Positions 16,213 through 26,110 of a stretch of 64,000 nt of DNA are shown here, piece after piece. Origin of the DNA: Phycisphaeraceae bacterium (lineage in GTDB: Bacteria; Planctomycetota; Phycisphaerae; Phycisphaerales; UBA1924); contig JAHBXH010000001.1 of assembly GCA_019636555.1 (NCBI GenBank), positions 372,001 to 436,000 on the forward strand. Reading direction: 5' to 3'. How positions within the stretch are numbered: the stretch's first letter is position 1; every line of letters starts with the position of its first letter. A program made the position numbers and the translations under genes. The notes beneath the pieces were generated by a model. That model did not search any database. It saw nothing but the letters and a program-made list of their open reading frames with translations, and was not told the origin of the DNA.

Positions 16213-18393
16213 ATGATCCGAGTGTTTGGAGTTGCGATCTTTATTTCCGCCGCGCTGTTGTTTCTGATACAGCCGATGGCGGCCAAGCTCGTGCTCCCGA
16301 TTCTGGGCGGTTCGCCGAACGTCTGGAACACGGCGATGATGTTCTTCCAGACGATGCTCATCCTGGGGTATCTGTACTCGCACATCCTGACACGCAAACT
16401 GCCGCTGACGGCGCAGTTCCTCGTGCACGGCGCGGTGCTCGCCTGCGTCGTCGCCGCGCTCCCGATCGGTCTTCCGGACCGGCTTTTTTCCGGCATGACC
16501 CCCACGGGGTGGTTGCTCGCGACGCTCACAGTGATCGCGGGCCTTCCGTATTTCGCCGCGGCAACCACCGGCCCGCTGCTCCAGAGCTGGTTCGGCGCGA
16601 CCGACGATCCCCGGGCGAAAGACCCGTACTTCCTTTACGCGGCGAGCAACGCCGGCAGCTTTGTGGGCCTGCTCTGTTTTCCCTTTCTGATCGAACCGAC
16701 CTTCGCGCTCGACGGCCAGGGCGAGGTATGGACTGTCGGCTACTGCGTACTTGTCGTGCTCGTGCTGCTTTCCGGGTTGATGGCGATCCGACGAAAACGG
16801 GAGAGCCAAGGGCCCGTGCCCGAAATAGTCGCGGCAGCGCCGGTCACGTGGTCGAAGCGGTTCTTGTGGATCGCACTCGCCGCGGCACCCTCGAGCCTTT
16901 CGCTCGGCGTGACCGCGGCCATCACCATGGACGTCGCCGCCGTCCCGCTGCTCTGGATCGCGCCGCTTTCCATCTACCTGTTGACATTCACGCTCGCATT
17001 CTCGAACAGATTCAAAGTCAGTTCGAGCGCCACGACAACGCTTGCCGTCATTGCTGTGCTCGCCGTGCTCTTCAATTCCATGGGCGATATCAAGTGGCCC
17101 CTGCTCTGGATAATCGGTGCGCACTTTGCGGTGCTGGCGACCTGCGCCTACGCCTGCCATCGCCGCCTCTACGAGACCCGTCCCGACGTCTCGCGATTGA
17201 CCGAGTTCTATCTGCTCGCCGCGATCGGCGGCGCGCTCGGTGGAGTCTTCAACGCGATCATCGCACCCGAGTTGTTCCGGTCCTTCTTTGAATATCCGCT
17301 CTCCATCGCCGCGTGCCTCGTGCTGATCGCACCCTCCGCGGCATCGCTGCGCCAATCCCGCTGGAAACACGCATTGGCATCGGGGGCGGCGGCGCTCTTC
17401 GTTGTCGCTCTGGGTTGGGTATTCGCCGTGAAATTCGCGACGCGGGACTCCAAGTTGGTTTACGGCGCGCTCATCACCGGCACCGCTCTGCTCGCCGCGC
17501 TATTCCCAAGAGGCGGCGGCAACTATCGCGTCGCTGGGATTCTGCTCGCGGCGATCCTCGTCACCGATTTCGCCGGCATCAACCGAAAAATGACCGTCTT
17601 TGCGGGGCGATCCTTCTTCGGGGTCTACACCGTTCTTCGCGATCCGCGCCGTGTGCAGATTGCTCACGGCTCGACCCTTCACGGAGAGCAGTTTGTCAGT
17701 CCTGATCTCGCGGAGATCCCGACTTCCTACTACCACCCGCTCGGCCCGCTCGGAGATATCTTCGCCGTCGATCGGCGCGGCGGAAGACCGATGCGTATCG
17801 CCGGTGTGGGCCTCGGAGCCGGCACGATCGCGGCATACGCCGTCCCCGGAGACGAGATCACGTTCTTTGAGATCGACCCGCTGGTCCGCAGAATCGCAGA
17901 AGACGAGTCGATGTTCACCTACATCTCCCAGGCAAGGGCCAGGGGCGCAACGGTGAAGATCATCATCGGTGATGGCCGGATGGGGCTCGCCACATCAGAC
18001 CAGGAATTCGACCTGATCATTCTCGATGCTTTCAGTTCCGACTCGATCCCTGTTCATTTGCTCACCGTTGAAGCCATGCAAATGTACAAGAAGCGTCTCG
18101 CCCCGGACGGCATCCTCGCCGTTCACGCCTCGAATCGATACTTCGATCTGGGCGTGATGGTGCTTCACACCGGCGGGCGTGCGGATCTGCCGTGTGTCAT
18201 CCGGGAGGACCTGATGAAGGAGCCAAACGCCAAAAGAATGCGGAGAGATTCAACGTGGCTGGCGCTCAGCAAGTCGACCGACACGCTCAAGTTGCTGCTG
18301 GGGCGCCCCGAGTGGTTTGCCGCCTATCTCGATCCCAAGCAACGGGTTTGGACCGACTCGTACTCGAGCATTTTCGACGTGCCCTGGAGGTAG
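16213..18393 (+). CDS. Membrane-bound spermidine-synthase-like (fused transporter-like/methyltransferase-fold) protein
   Basis: 726 aa from ATG 16213; an earlier in-frame start would add 17 unlikely residues. The N-terminal ~460 residues hold about ten transmembrane segments, beginning GVAIFISAALLFLIQPMAAK, as in the family annotated fused MFS/spermidine synthase. The C-terminal ~250 residues are a spermidine-synthase Rossmann fold: GVGLGAGTIAAYA, FFEIDPLV, IIGDGRMGL and LDAFSSDSIPVHLL. Whether such fusions make polyamines is not established; they may act on other propylamine-like or membrane substrates. The gene is monocistronic-looking and is followed 121 bp later by nuoF. Confidence 0.8.
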   Translation: MIRVFGVAIFISAALLFLIQPMAAKLVLPILGGSPNVWNTAMMFFQTMLILGYLYSHILTRKLPLTAQFLVHGAVLACVVAALPIGLPDRLFSGMTPTGWLLATLTVIAGLPYFAAATTGPLLQSWFGATDDPRAKDPYFLYAASNAGSFVGLLCFPFLIEPTFALDGQGEVWTVGYCVLVVLVLLSGLMAIRRKRESQGPVPEIVAAAPVTWSKRFLWIALAAAPSSLSLGVTAAITMDVAAVPLLWIAPLSIYLLTFTLAFSNRFKVSSSATTTLAVIAVLAVLFNSMGDIKWPLLWIIGAHFAVLATCAYACHRRLYETRPDVSRLTEFYLLAAIGGALGGVFNAIIAPELFRSFFEYPLSIAACLVLIAPSAASLRQSRWKHALASGAAALFVVALGWVFAVKFATRDSKLVYGALITGTALLAALFPRGGGNYRVAGILLAAILVTDFAGINRKMTVFAGRSFFGVYTVLRDPRRVQIAHGSTLHGEQFVSPDLAEIPTSYYHPLGPLGDIFAVDRRGGRPMRIAGVGLGAGTIAAYAVPGDEITFFEIDPLVRRIAEDESMFTYISQARARGATVKIIIGDGRMGLATSDQEFDLIILDAFSSDSIPVHLLTVEAMQMYKKRLAPDGILAVHASNRYFDLGVMVLHTGGRADLPCVIREDLMKEPNAKRMRRDSTWLALSKSTDTLKLLLGRPEWFAAYLDPKQRVWTDSYSSIFDVPWR

Positions 18394-18500
18394 CGACGGG
18401 CGGATTGTCGTGAATCGTCTTCGTCTGCCCGCCGGCGAACCGACCAAATCATGCGGAGCGAAGGGTCCGTCGCATTCCGCGAGCCGGGAGCCCAAACTCC

Positions 18501-18506
18501 TACACT
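18501..18506 (+). promoter_or_regulatory. Candidate -10 box for leaderless nuoF
   Basis: TACACT followed by CG, 8 nt before ATG 18515. The spacer is pyrimidine-rich (CGTTCTCT) and cannot act as a Shine-Dalgarno site. Confidence 0.5.
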
Positions 18507-18514
18507 CGTTCTCT

Positions 18515-19957
<1,443 letters not shown>

Positions 19958-19959
19958 GT

Positions 19960-21117
19960 ATGAAGCGTGCCAGGTGGTGCGCATTGCTTGGATGCGTGTC
20001 CGGCACCCTTGCGTTGCAATTCGCGCTGGCCTTCGATCCTCCCGAGCGGCAGGTTGCGGCAATGAATCATCCCGCAACCGATAAAACCGCAATCGAGGAA
20101 CTCGCAAGGATCTGGAAATCGCTCGATCGTGAGCGGATGAAACCGCTGGTCAACGTGTATCCATTGGAGCCCAAACTCAAACTCGGAGAAGACTCTCTGG
20201 GGTTTGGAAACAAGCAAGATCTGACCAAGTACCTGGCGGAGATTCAACCGACGATCGAGGAGATGATTCGCGTCGCGGCGCGGATTCCCGAGCAGTTTGG
20301 GTCGCCGCCGTCCGACTCGGACGAGAGCCCGAATGCTCACATGGAGTATCCCCGCGCCTGGATTCAGAATTTCGAGCGACTGCTTTCTGCGGACGCCTCG
20401 TGGAAATGGGAGAACGCCGAGGCAGACGCGGCGGCGGATCGAATCGGTGCGGTTTTCCGATTTGCGCAGTGGCTTTGGGTTCAGCGAGAAGACTCGAATT
20501 CACCGGTGATCGCTGTTGGACTCGTCGTTCGCAACAGCAAGCACCTGAACGCCATGCTCGATGACGGCATGGACAAAGCGCTGTCAAGCGATGCGAAGGC
20601 AAGGCTTCAGTCGGCGATGGCCGAGATCGAGGCGAGCGATCCGGGTGGTCTGCTGCGGGGTTGGGAGGATGCGGCACAGAACAACGTGCGGTGGTTTCGC
20701 CAGGAGTTTCTGGGTGAGGATGGGGCGAAGCGCTACGCAGAGTATTTGCGCACGTACGGCGTGTTTGCTGGCGCTGTTTCCGACCTGAGCAGGTTCGATG
20801 CGAAGGCAGCGGAAGTATGGCGAGAAATTCAAGGGCTTGTGCCGGAGAAGGACTTCGCAGAGAAGGCAAGCGGCCTCACGAAAGAGCAGCTGAGCGCCGC
20901 GATTGATGAGGCGGAGAAACTCGTTTCTCCTCTTGCAGTTGCGATCCGGGCTGAAAACATCGACTCGGTGAGAACGCTCTCGACACAGATCGCATCGGAC
21001 CAGACGCAAGTGGCCAGGTGCGTCATCGGTCCGGTCGTTCCCACGCTTCAGTTGTCGCAGTCAGCAAGGGAAGCGCTCGCCGAATCCAAGCGTCGGATTT
21101 CTGAAAGCGCAAAATAG
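19960..21117 (+). CDS. Secreted protein of unknown function
   Basis: 385 aa from the ATG 2 bp after the nuoF stop; I do not recognise the family. The N-terminus is a signal peptide (MKRARWCALLGCVSGTLALQ, then FALAF). The mature part is hydrophilic and looks largely helical, with many Glu, Lys and Ala, few Cys and no obvious catalytic motif. Trp-containing repeats (LARIWKSL, RAWIQNF, DASWKWENA, RFAQWLW) suggest amphipathic helices. The tight spacing implies co-transcription with nuoF, but a respiratory role is only a guess. The following gene has its own promoter-like box. Confidence 0.65.
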   Translation: MKRARWCALLGCVSGTLALQFALAFDPPERQVAAMNHPATDKTAIEELARIWKSLDRERMKPLVNVYPLEPKLKLGEDSLGFGNKQDLTKYLAEIQPTIEEMIRVAARIPEQFGSPPSDSDESPNAHMEYPRAWIQNFERLLSADASWKWENAEADAAADRIGAVFRFAQWLWVQREDSNSPVIAVGLVVRNSKHLNAMLDDGMDKALSSDAKARLQSAMAEIEASDPGGLLRGWEDAAQNNVRWFRQEFLGEDGAKRYAEYLRTYGVFAGAVSDLSRFDAKAAEVWREIQGLVPEKDFAEKASGLTKEQLSAAIDEAEKLVSPLAVAIRAENIDSVRTLSTQIASDQTQVARCVIGPVVPTLQLSQSAREALAESKRRISESAK

Positions 21118-21182
21118 CTTCGCGCGAAGCTCAGATTCAGCTGTCAAAGAGATTGCTGGTGAAGAGCCGAGATTCAGATCCC

Positions 21183-21188
21183 TAGAAT
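21183..21188 (+). promoter_or_regulatory. Candidate -10 box for the leaderless MNT nucleotidyltransferase gene
   Basis: TAGAAT, 5 nt before ATG 21194, with no ribosome-binding site between. Confidence 0.4.
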
Positions 21189-21193
21189 CCATT

Positions 21194-21490
21194 ATGTCGA
21201 ACGCGACCAAAGACGATCGACTCGCGGCATTCTGCCGCCGCTACGGCGTCGCCGAATTGTGGCTATTCGGTTCGGTTGCCAAAGACACCGCGATCGCCCA
21301 GAGCGACATCGACATTCTGGTGAGATTCCTCCCCGACTCCACAACCTCCACGTGGGATTGGCCCGCAATGACCGACGAACTCCGCGATATCTTCGGACGC
21401 GAAGTAGACCTGCTTTCCGTCGGCGTGCTGCGCAACCCGTTCCGGGCCGCCTCAATACTCGCCGCGCGGAAGTTGCTGTACGCCGCTTAG
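21194..21490 (+). CDS. MNT-type minimal nucleotidyltransferase (MntA-like antitoxin)
   Basis: 98 aa, the full usual length. The nucleotidyltransferase signature ELWLFGSVAKDTAIAQSDID has the GSxx and the SDxD acidic pair; the third acidic strand is REVDLLSV. In MNT-HEPN systems this protein AMPylates and silences the HEPN RNase toxin. Here no HEPN gene follows: a DUF433 gene starts 9 bp later. It may be an orphan antitoxin or may have been recruited to the neighbouring pair. Confidence 0.8.
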   Translation: MSNATKDDRLAAFCRRYGVAELWLFGSVAKDTAIAQSDIDILVRFLPDSTTSTWDWPAMTDELRDIFGREVDLLSVGVLRNPFRAASILAARKLLYAA

Positions 21491-21493
21491 AAT
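21488..21493 (+). promoter_or_regulatory. Candidate -10 box for the leaderless DUF433 antitoxin gene
   Basis: TAGAAT formed partly by the stop codon of the MNT gene, 6 nt before ATG 21500. If active, the DUF433/DUF5615 pair can be transcribed separately from the MNT gene. Confidence 0.35.
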
Positions 21494-21499
21494 AATGAC

Positions 21500-21739
21500 A
21501 TGAGCGGAATCGGAAGCCATCCACGGATCACGATCGATCCAAACGTCATGGGCGGGAAGCCCTGCATCCGCGGGCTGCGCTTTCCCGTTTCGCGATTGCT
21601 CGGACTTCTCGCTTCCGGTCAGACCGAGGAGCAGATTCTTGCCGGACACCCCGATCTCGAATTGGAAGACATCCGCGCCGCGATCGCGTTCGCCGCGGCA
21701 CTGGCGGATGACCGGGTCATTCTTTTGAAATCCGCCTGA
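21500..21739 (+). CDS. DUF433 antitoxin-like helix-turn-helix protein
   Basis: 79 aa. The sequence ITIDPNVMGGKPCIRGLRFPVSRLL followed by EEQILAGHPDLELEDIRAAI is the DUF433 pattern (a short beta hairpin plus a winged-helix-like domain) found in antitoxins paired with PIN-like DUF5615 toxins. The partner starts 30 bp downstream. DUF433 proteins are thought to bind both the toxin and the operon promoter. Confidence 0.88.
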   Translation: MSGIGSHPRITIDPNVMGGKPCIRGLRFPVSRLLGLLASGQTEEQILAGHPDLELEDIRAAIAFAAALADDRVILLKSA

Positions 21740-21769
21740 CGCGCGGTTCGCTCGTACTCCAGCCGAACC

Positions 21770-22141
21770 ATGCGATTCCTCGTGGATCAACCGGTCAGCC
21801 CGATTCTCGCCGAATGGCTGCGGAGCATCGGCCATGATGCGCAGCATGTCCGCGATCGGGGCATGTCGGCCGCCACGGACACCGCGATTCTCGACCTTGC
21901 CCGGTCCGAGCAACGGAACCTTGTGACGGCAGACTTGGACTTTTCCCGCCTGATCGCTCTCAGCGGGCAGGACCAGCCCGGTCTCATCCTTTTCCGAGCC
22001 GGGAATATCTCGGACTCCGAGATGCTTGCGCTGCTTCGGCGCGTTCTTGCGGAAGTTTCGGAGAATGCGATCGCAACGTCGATTGTTGTGGTTGATGCCG
22101 ACTCGATCCGTGTCGCCCGCCTGCCGATCCGCGGCGGATAA
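21770..22141 (+). CDS. DUF5615 PIN-like toxin
   Basis: 123 aa. MRFLVDQPVSPILAEWLRSIGHDA matches the DUF5615/Mut7-C-like start (usually LxDExLS; here Gln replaces the Glu of that pair), and LVTADLDFSRLIA holds the conserved TxDxDF acidic motif of PIN-like nucleases. It is the presumed RNase toxin of the preceding DUF433 protein. Gln at the first acidic cluster may lower activity; the first Asp (VDQ) is kept. Confidence 0.85.
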   Translation: MRFLVDQPVSPILAEWLRSIGHDAQHVRDRGMSAATDTAILDLARSEQRNLVTADLDFSRLIALSGQDQPGLILFRAGNISDSEMLALLRRVLAEVSENAIATSIVVVDADSIRVARLPIRGG

Positions 22142-22221
22142 CGACTTGGTTGCGAGCCGCGGCCTGTCCGTTGTCATCATGTGCGGCGACACCACCTCGC
22201 GACCGTTGAAACGCTCGATAC

Positions 22222-24807
22222 TCACGATTTAATCTGCCTCGTGATCGTCAAATCCGAGATTCTCGCATCATCCGCGAGCATGAACGCTTTGCTGAGGATG
22301 ATCGACAGGGTGCGGTCGCCCTCGAATGGCAGGAAGACGTCGCTCGAACCAAGTTCGTTCCGCGAGGTCGGCACGATGCAGAGGTACTGATCGTTCGGTT
22401 CCATCAGGATGTTGCCGCTGCCCAGGTGAATCTTGTACGTGCGGAGGCTGCCCCGGACGGTGAGAAACTTGTCCGTGAGCGCGCACCGATCGGCGATCTT
22501 CAGGCGGGGCACAAGGCGTGAAAGCAGATCGCGCCGGGTCTCCGCGGTGGCCGAGAGCTCGCCGAAGGAGTAATTCTGCCAATAGTCGCGGAACTGCTGG
22601 TTCGGTCCGCCGTCGTTCCACTGCGGGTTGTTCCCGACGCTCGTCACGCCGACAAAGAGATCGCAATCGCGCAGGACTTCGCTCAGCACCAGCGCCGGAA
22701 TCGAATCCAAGCGCAGCGGCATATTGGTCGCGTTGCCCGCCTCAGCCGTCATGGCGTACGCGCCGCCGGCCGCGTGCACGGAGTTCGGCGCAGCCTCCAT
22801 CCGGTAGAAGCGCACCTGATCCGTCGCAAGATGCAGATACGCCCCCGACTCGTTCGTATCGGTTCCAAAGTCGTCGCCGACCGGCTCGACCCAGAACTCC
22901 GCGCGCAGCCCGTGCGCCCGGATGGTCCGGCTCGGCGGCGGATACTCCGCGTCCACCATCAGGCGCAGCTTGTGACGCCAGTTCCGCTGGTCGCACAAAG
23001 CCTTGAACTGGTGCTGCCGCACGATGTGCGCCGCGAACCGATTGGAGTACGTCTCGGTTCGCCTCTCGGCATCGGTGAGCAGGTACACCTCGCGGTGCGC
23101 CTGCTTGAAGGGCTGGCGGATCCGCCGGTCCTCGACAAAGCGCCGCCACGCCAGCGTTTCCTCTGTCGGCGCCTCGACCGGATGCCAGAGCCGCACGATT
23201 GCTCGCTCCGAAAAGTCACATGCCTTTTCATCAAAGCCGACCAGCCCTTCCGGGCCCGGCATCACGCCGATCCGCCGGGAGCCATCGGCGACATTCCAGA
23301 TCAGCCGCCGCGCCACGACGCCCACCACCGGATGATCGAGATACCGCTCGCGCCAGGCCGCGATCGGCCACGAGCGATCGTCGAGAAACATCGAGTCGAT
23401 GCGGTCGCGCTGCGCCGAGAGCATCGAGCCGAGGTCCTTCGCCGCGGCCTTGAGCTCCTTGAATTCCGGCGCAAAGTCCTTCTTCACGCTCGCCGGAACA
23501 CTCTTGACTTCCTTGCCCTTGTTGCCGCCGGCATCCTTCTTGAAATAGCGCAAGGGCACATCGCCGTCGTGTGCCGAGAGCTCGACGATCGTCTCGCCCA
23601 GCTCCTCGCGCCGCACGCCGACCTCCGAAAGCCCGTAGGTCGGAACGCCCAGTTCTTCGATCTCCTCACGCGGCAGCCCCGCGCGCGCCGCCGCGGCATT
23701 GAGCGCCTTCTCGATCGCCTTCTGCGCCGGGATGAACTTGACCTTGACGCGCAGTATCGCGAGCTGGCCGAGCGCGTCGGGGCCGGGGATCTGGCTGAGC
23801 GCCCAGATGGCGGCATTGCCGACCTTCGTGGCGCGCGGGCCCAGGCCGGGAATGGGTCTGTAGCACGAAAGCGCCAAACCGCCGAGCCGCCGCGCGAGCG
23901 TTTGATCAGGCACCTGTACCGCAATCCAACACAACCCCTTTAGGACTTCGAGGTTTCCGTCGGCGATCGCATATCCCCCCGCCGGGAATTCGCGATATGC
24001 CTCAGCTCTCAGGGCAGTTCGCGGTCGGTCGACCAACGGAAACCATTCAAGCAGTGCATCCAAAAACGAGCGTCGTCCGATTTCGTCGATCAGAGAGGCC
24101 CAAGTCCTCAGCCATTTGGCAGTAGGAGCCGAGCCACTTGTCGAGCCGCAAGCAGCCATCAATCGGATCCACGCACTACGCTGATTCGGAGTCTGCTTTT
24201 CGAGATACACGAGTGCGGCATCCGACCACGCCTCGCCTGGCTCGATCGGTGGAGTTTCCTCCAGCCCGAGCAGCTTGCGAACTCTTGCGTTGCGGTCGTG
24301 ATCGGACTTGGGACTCTGCTCCCATTCCTCCAGCATCTCAGCGAGATATCGGTTCATGCTTGGGGTCAACTTCCCCGCATGAGGCTCGATCCAACGCCAC
24401 AATCCCTCTCGTACCGCCGTTCTCGCGGGGCAGTACTCCCGCGATCCGGGCTTGGGAATCGCGCACAATCGATCGATCCACGCGGCGGTGCAGTTCTTGC
24501 CGCGGCGCATCGCCCACTGCGTGAAGAGTTCAACACCATGGTGGCGGAAGTAGTCGGGGTCGTCAGACGATGTGCGATTCTTTCGCCACTTTTCAATAAG
24601 TAAATTGGCGCGATCGGGCGCGAGAACGATCACGGCAGCCAACTCGTCGTCGGAAATGGACTTGAGAGTCTTGCAAACGTCAAATGAATCGAATCGGCAG
24701 CCGTAGGAAGCTCGCTTGGATTCGGCCTCTTCTTCAATGAGCCGTAGTAGCGATTCTGCCTCGGCGCTTTTCGGAGCAATCAGCTGACGAATCATTCGCG
24801 GCAACAC
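22222..24807 (-). CDS. DUF4132 (MolR/YehI-like) large protein
   Basis: 861 aa from a GTG at 24807; the ATG at 24795 is the alternative. The N-terminal ~400 residues are alpha-helical and repeat-like. The DUF4132 core is recognised by RDRIDSMFLDDRSWPIAAW, RERYLDHPVVGVVARRLIW, then LWHPVE and a segment typical of the family ending (VRGSLRTYKIHLGSGNILM, then EPNDQYLC). E. coli relatives (YehI, MolR) have an N-terminal WGR domain and sit next to MoxR-vWA genes; neither is seen here. The function of the family is unknown. It starts 3 bp after a small partner gene, so the two are an operon, next to a toxin-antitoxin cluster. Confidence 0.75.
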   Translation of the reverse strand: MLPRMIRQLIAPKSAEAESLLRLIEEEAESKRASYGCRFDSFDVCKTLKSISDDELAAVIVLAPDRANLLIEKWRKNRTSSDDPDYFRHHGVELFTQWAMRRGKNCTAAWIDRLCAIPKPGSREYCPARTAVREGLWRWIEPHAGKLTPSMNRYLAEMLEEWEQSPKSDHDRNARVRKLLGLEETPPIEPGEAWSDAALVYLEKQTPNQRSAWIRLMAACGSTSGSAPTAKWLRTWASLIDEIGRRSFLDALLEWFPLVDRPRTALRAEAYREFPAGGYAIADGNLEVLKGLCWIAVQVPDQTLARRLGGLALSCYRPIPGLGPRATKVGNAAIWALSQIPGPDALGQLAILRVKVKFIPAQKAIEKALNAAAARAGLPREEIEELGVPTYGLSEVGVRREELGETIVELSAHDGDVPLRYFKKDAGGNKGKEVKSVPASVKKDFAPEFKELKAAAKDLGSMLSAQRDRIDSMFLDDRSWPIAAWRERYLDHPVVGVVARRLIWNVADGSRRIGVMPGPEGLVGFDEKACDFSERAIVRLWHPVEAPTEETLAWRRFVEDRRIRQPFKQAHREVYLLTDAERRTETYSNRFAAHIVRQHQFKALCDQRNWRHKLRLMVDAEYPPPSRTIRAHGLRAEFWVEPVGDDFGTDTNESGAYLHLATDQVRFYRMEAAPNSVHAAGGAYAMTAEAGNATNMPLRLDSIPALVLSEVLRDCDLFVGVTSVGNNPQWNDGGPNQQFRDYWQNYSFGELSATAETRRDLLSRLVPRLKIADRCALTDKFLTVRGSLRTYKIHLGSGNILMEPNDQYLCIVPTSRNELGSSDVFLPFEGDRTLSIILSKAFMLADDARISDLTITRQIKS

Positions 24808-24810
24808 ACG

Positions 24811-25218
24811 TCATCCCCCCACCAGCGGCACAAGCTTCAAGAACGTCACTTCCGACACCCGCTTCAACTCGACCACCTCATCCAGCGTTTCCGTCTGTTT
24901 CTCTCCCGCGAGCACGACAAAGCCGTTGCGCTCATACGCCTCGCACGCTTTCTCGAACTGCTGCTTCCAATCGACGTCGCGCCCCGGCTTCGGCTTGACA
25001 CCGTTCAGACTCACTTCCGCTTCGCTCGGCTGCACCAGACCGCGAAAATAGCCCCCGCTCGCGGTCTGCCGCTCGCGGTTGTAATCCTGCACTTCCTCGT
25101 AAATCCGCGAACGGATGATCTCGCGCACCGTCACCCGCTCGGTCGGGAATTCCAGCGTCCGTCTGTTCGTAACGGCCCCTGCGGTCGATTCATCAATAAC
25201 TTGGAGTGTTGCCGACAT
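24811..25218 (-). CDS. Small protein of unknown function preceding the DUF4132 gene
   Basis: 135 aa from ATG 25218; a GTG at 25233 would add five residues. The family is not recognised. The N-terminal half is beta-like (LQVIDESTAGAVTNRRTLEF, then PTERVTVREIIRSRIYEEV); the middle holds GGYFRGLVQPSEAEVSLNG; the C-terminal half has an amphipathic helix (FEKACEAYERNGFVVLAG) and ends in a hydrophobic LKLVPLVGG. A TACACT box ends 6 nt before the ATG, suggesting a leaderless message. Its stop is 3 bp before the DUF4132 gene, which implies a shared function. Confidence 0.65.
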   Translation of the reverse strand: MSATLQVIDESTAGAVTNRRTLEFPTERVTVREIIRSRIYEEVQDYNRERQTASGGYFRGLVQPSEAEVSLNGVKPKPGRDVDWKQQFEKACEAYERNGFVVLAGEKQTETLDEVVELKRVSEVTFLKLVPLVGG

Positions 25219-25224
25219 TGTGCG

Positions 25225-25230
25225 AGTGTA
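25225..25230 (-). promoter_or_regulatory. Candidate -10 box for the leaderless small gene upstream of DUF4132
   Basis: TACACT (minus strand) followed by CGCACA and then ATG 25218, a spacing of 6 nt. A TTAGAC element about 16 nt further upstream could serve as the -35. Confidence 0.5.
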
Positions 25231-25309
25231 CACAATGCGCCGTACTGTCTAAAGCAAACTTGTGCAAAGAAGGCCGGACTCCGCACGCCAAGATGGCGAG
25301 ACCAATTCG

Positions 25310-25900
25310 CTATTCCGCCCGCGCAACCGCCGCATTCGCAACCCGCTGTCCCCTGAACACCATCCACGCCCACAGTAAAAACGGCGCGAAGAACGCCGCC
25401 GCCACGCTCCAGATCGCCCCAGCGTGCAGCAACGTGAACGATGTCAGCGCCGCGGGGATGCACCAGTAGAGCAAGAGCGCCGGGATGACCACCCACCGCG
25501 GCGTGCGGCTCGCCACATTTCTCGTTGCGTTCTCAAACGGCGAGGCACGCCGCCGCAATTCCAGTTGCAGCTTGCGCGCCCACGCAAACTCTGTCGCCAG
25601 AATCCCCAGCCCGATCGGAACCAGGATCACCGGCCCCGGCCCCGGCAGCGGCGCGATGATGATCCCGAAAATGATCACCGCCGTCCCCGCGATCAGGATC
25701 CACAGCCGCTTGCTGTTTCTCCGCAGCAACTCGACCGCCGCGGCTCCGCCTGCCAAAGCTGTTCGGATGCGCGTCTCAAAGATCCCATAGATCAGCAGGC
25801 ACGCGAGTAGTGCCAGCAGAATGACCGCGATCCAGAATGACGGCGTGTGGATATCAACGGGCTTCCTGACCGGTGTTGTTTGAAGGATCAGAAAAGACAT
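25310..25900 (-). CDS. PGPGW-motif inner-membrane protein
   Basis: 196 aa from ATG 25900; an earlier start would add 48 Pro-rich residues. About five hydrophobic segments: one near residue 22, a pair around 70-105 containing APLPGPGPVILVPIGLGILA (the PGPGW-type signature), and two near the C-terminus. The segment FAWARKLQLELRRR is a basic amphipathic stretch after the motif. Its function is unknown; it is a small predicted membrane protein found across many bacteria. Confidence 0.75.
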   Translation of the reverse strand: MSFLILQTTPVRKPVDIHTPSFWIAVILLALLACLLIYGIFETRIRTALAGGAAAVELLRRNSKRLWILIAGTAVIIFGIIIAPLPGPGPVILVPIGLGILATEFAWARKLQLELRRRASPFENATRNVASRTPRWVVIPALLLYWCIPAALTSFTLLHAGAIWSVAAAFFAPFLLWAWMVFRGQRVANAAVARAE

Positions 25901-26110
25901 CCGCACTTCTATCTCGGAATTGCGGAAGTCGTCTTCCGCGGGTGGTGGATGTGGGGCTGGGCTGAATCGGTGTGGCTTGAGATGCGTTGAGTAGTTCGGG
26001 GTGAAAGTAGGGGGTGGGTTCGTTGTGGGGTTCTCGGACTCCAAAACGGTCGCCGCACCCGCGTGGTTCGCGCGCCGTGCAGGTTAATCTAGGGTGAGGA
26101 GAATCGAGTG

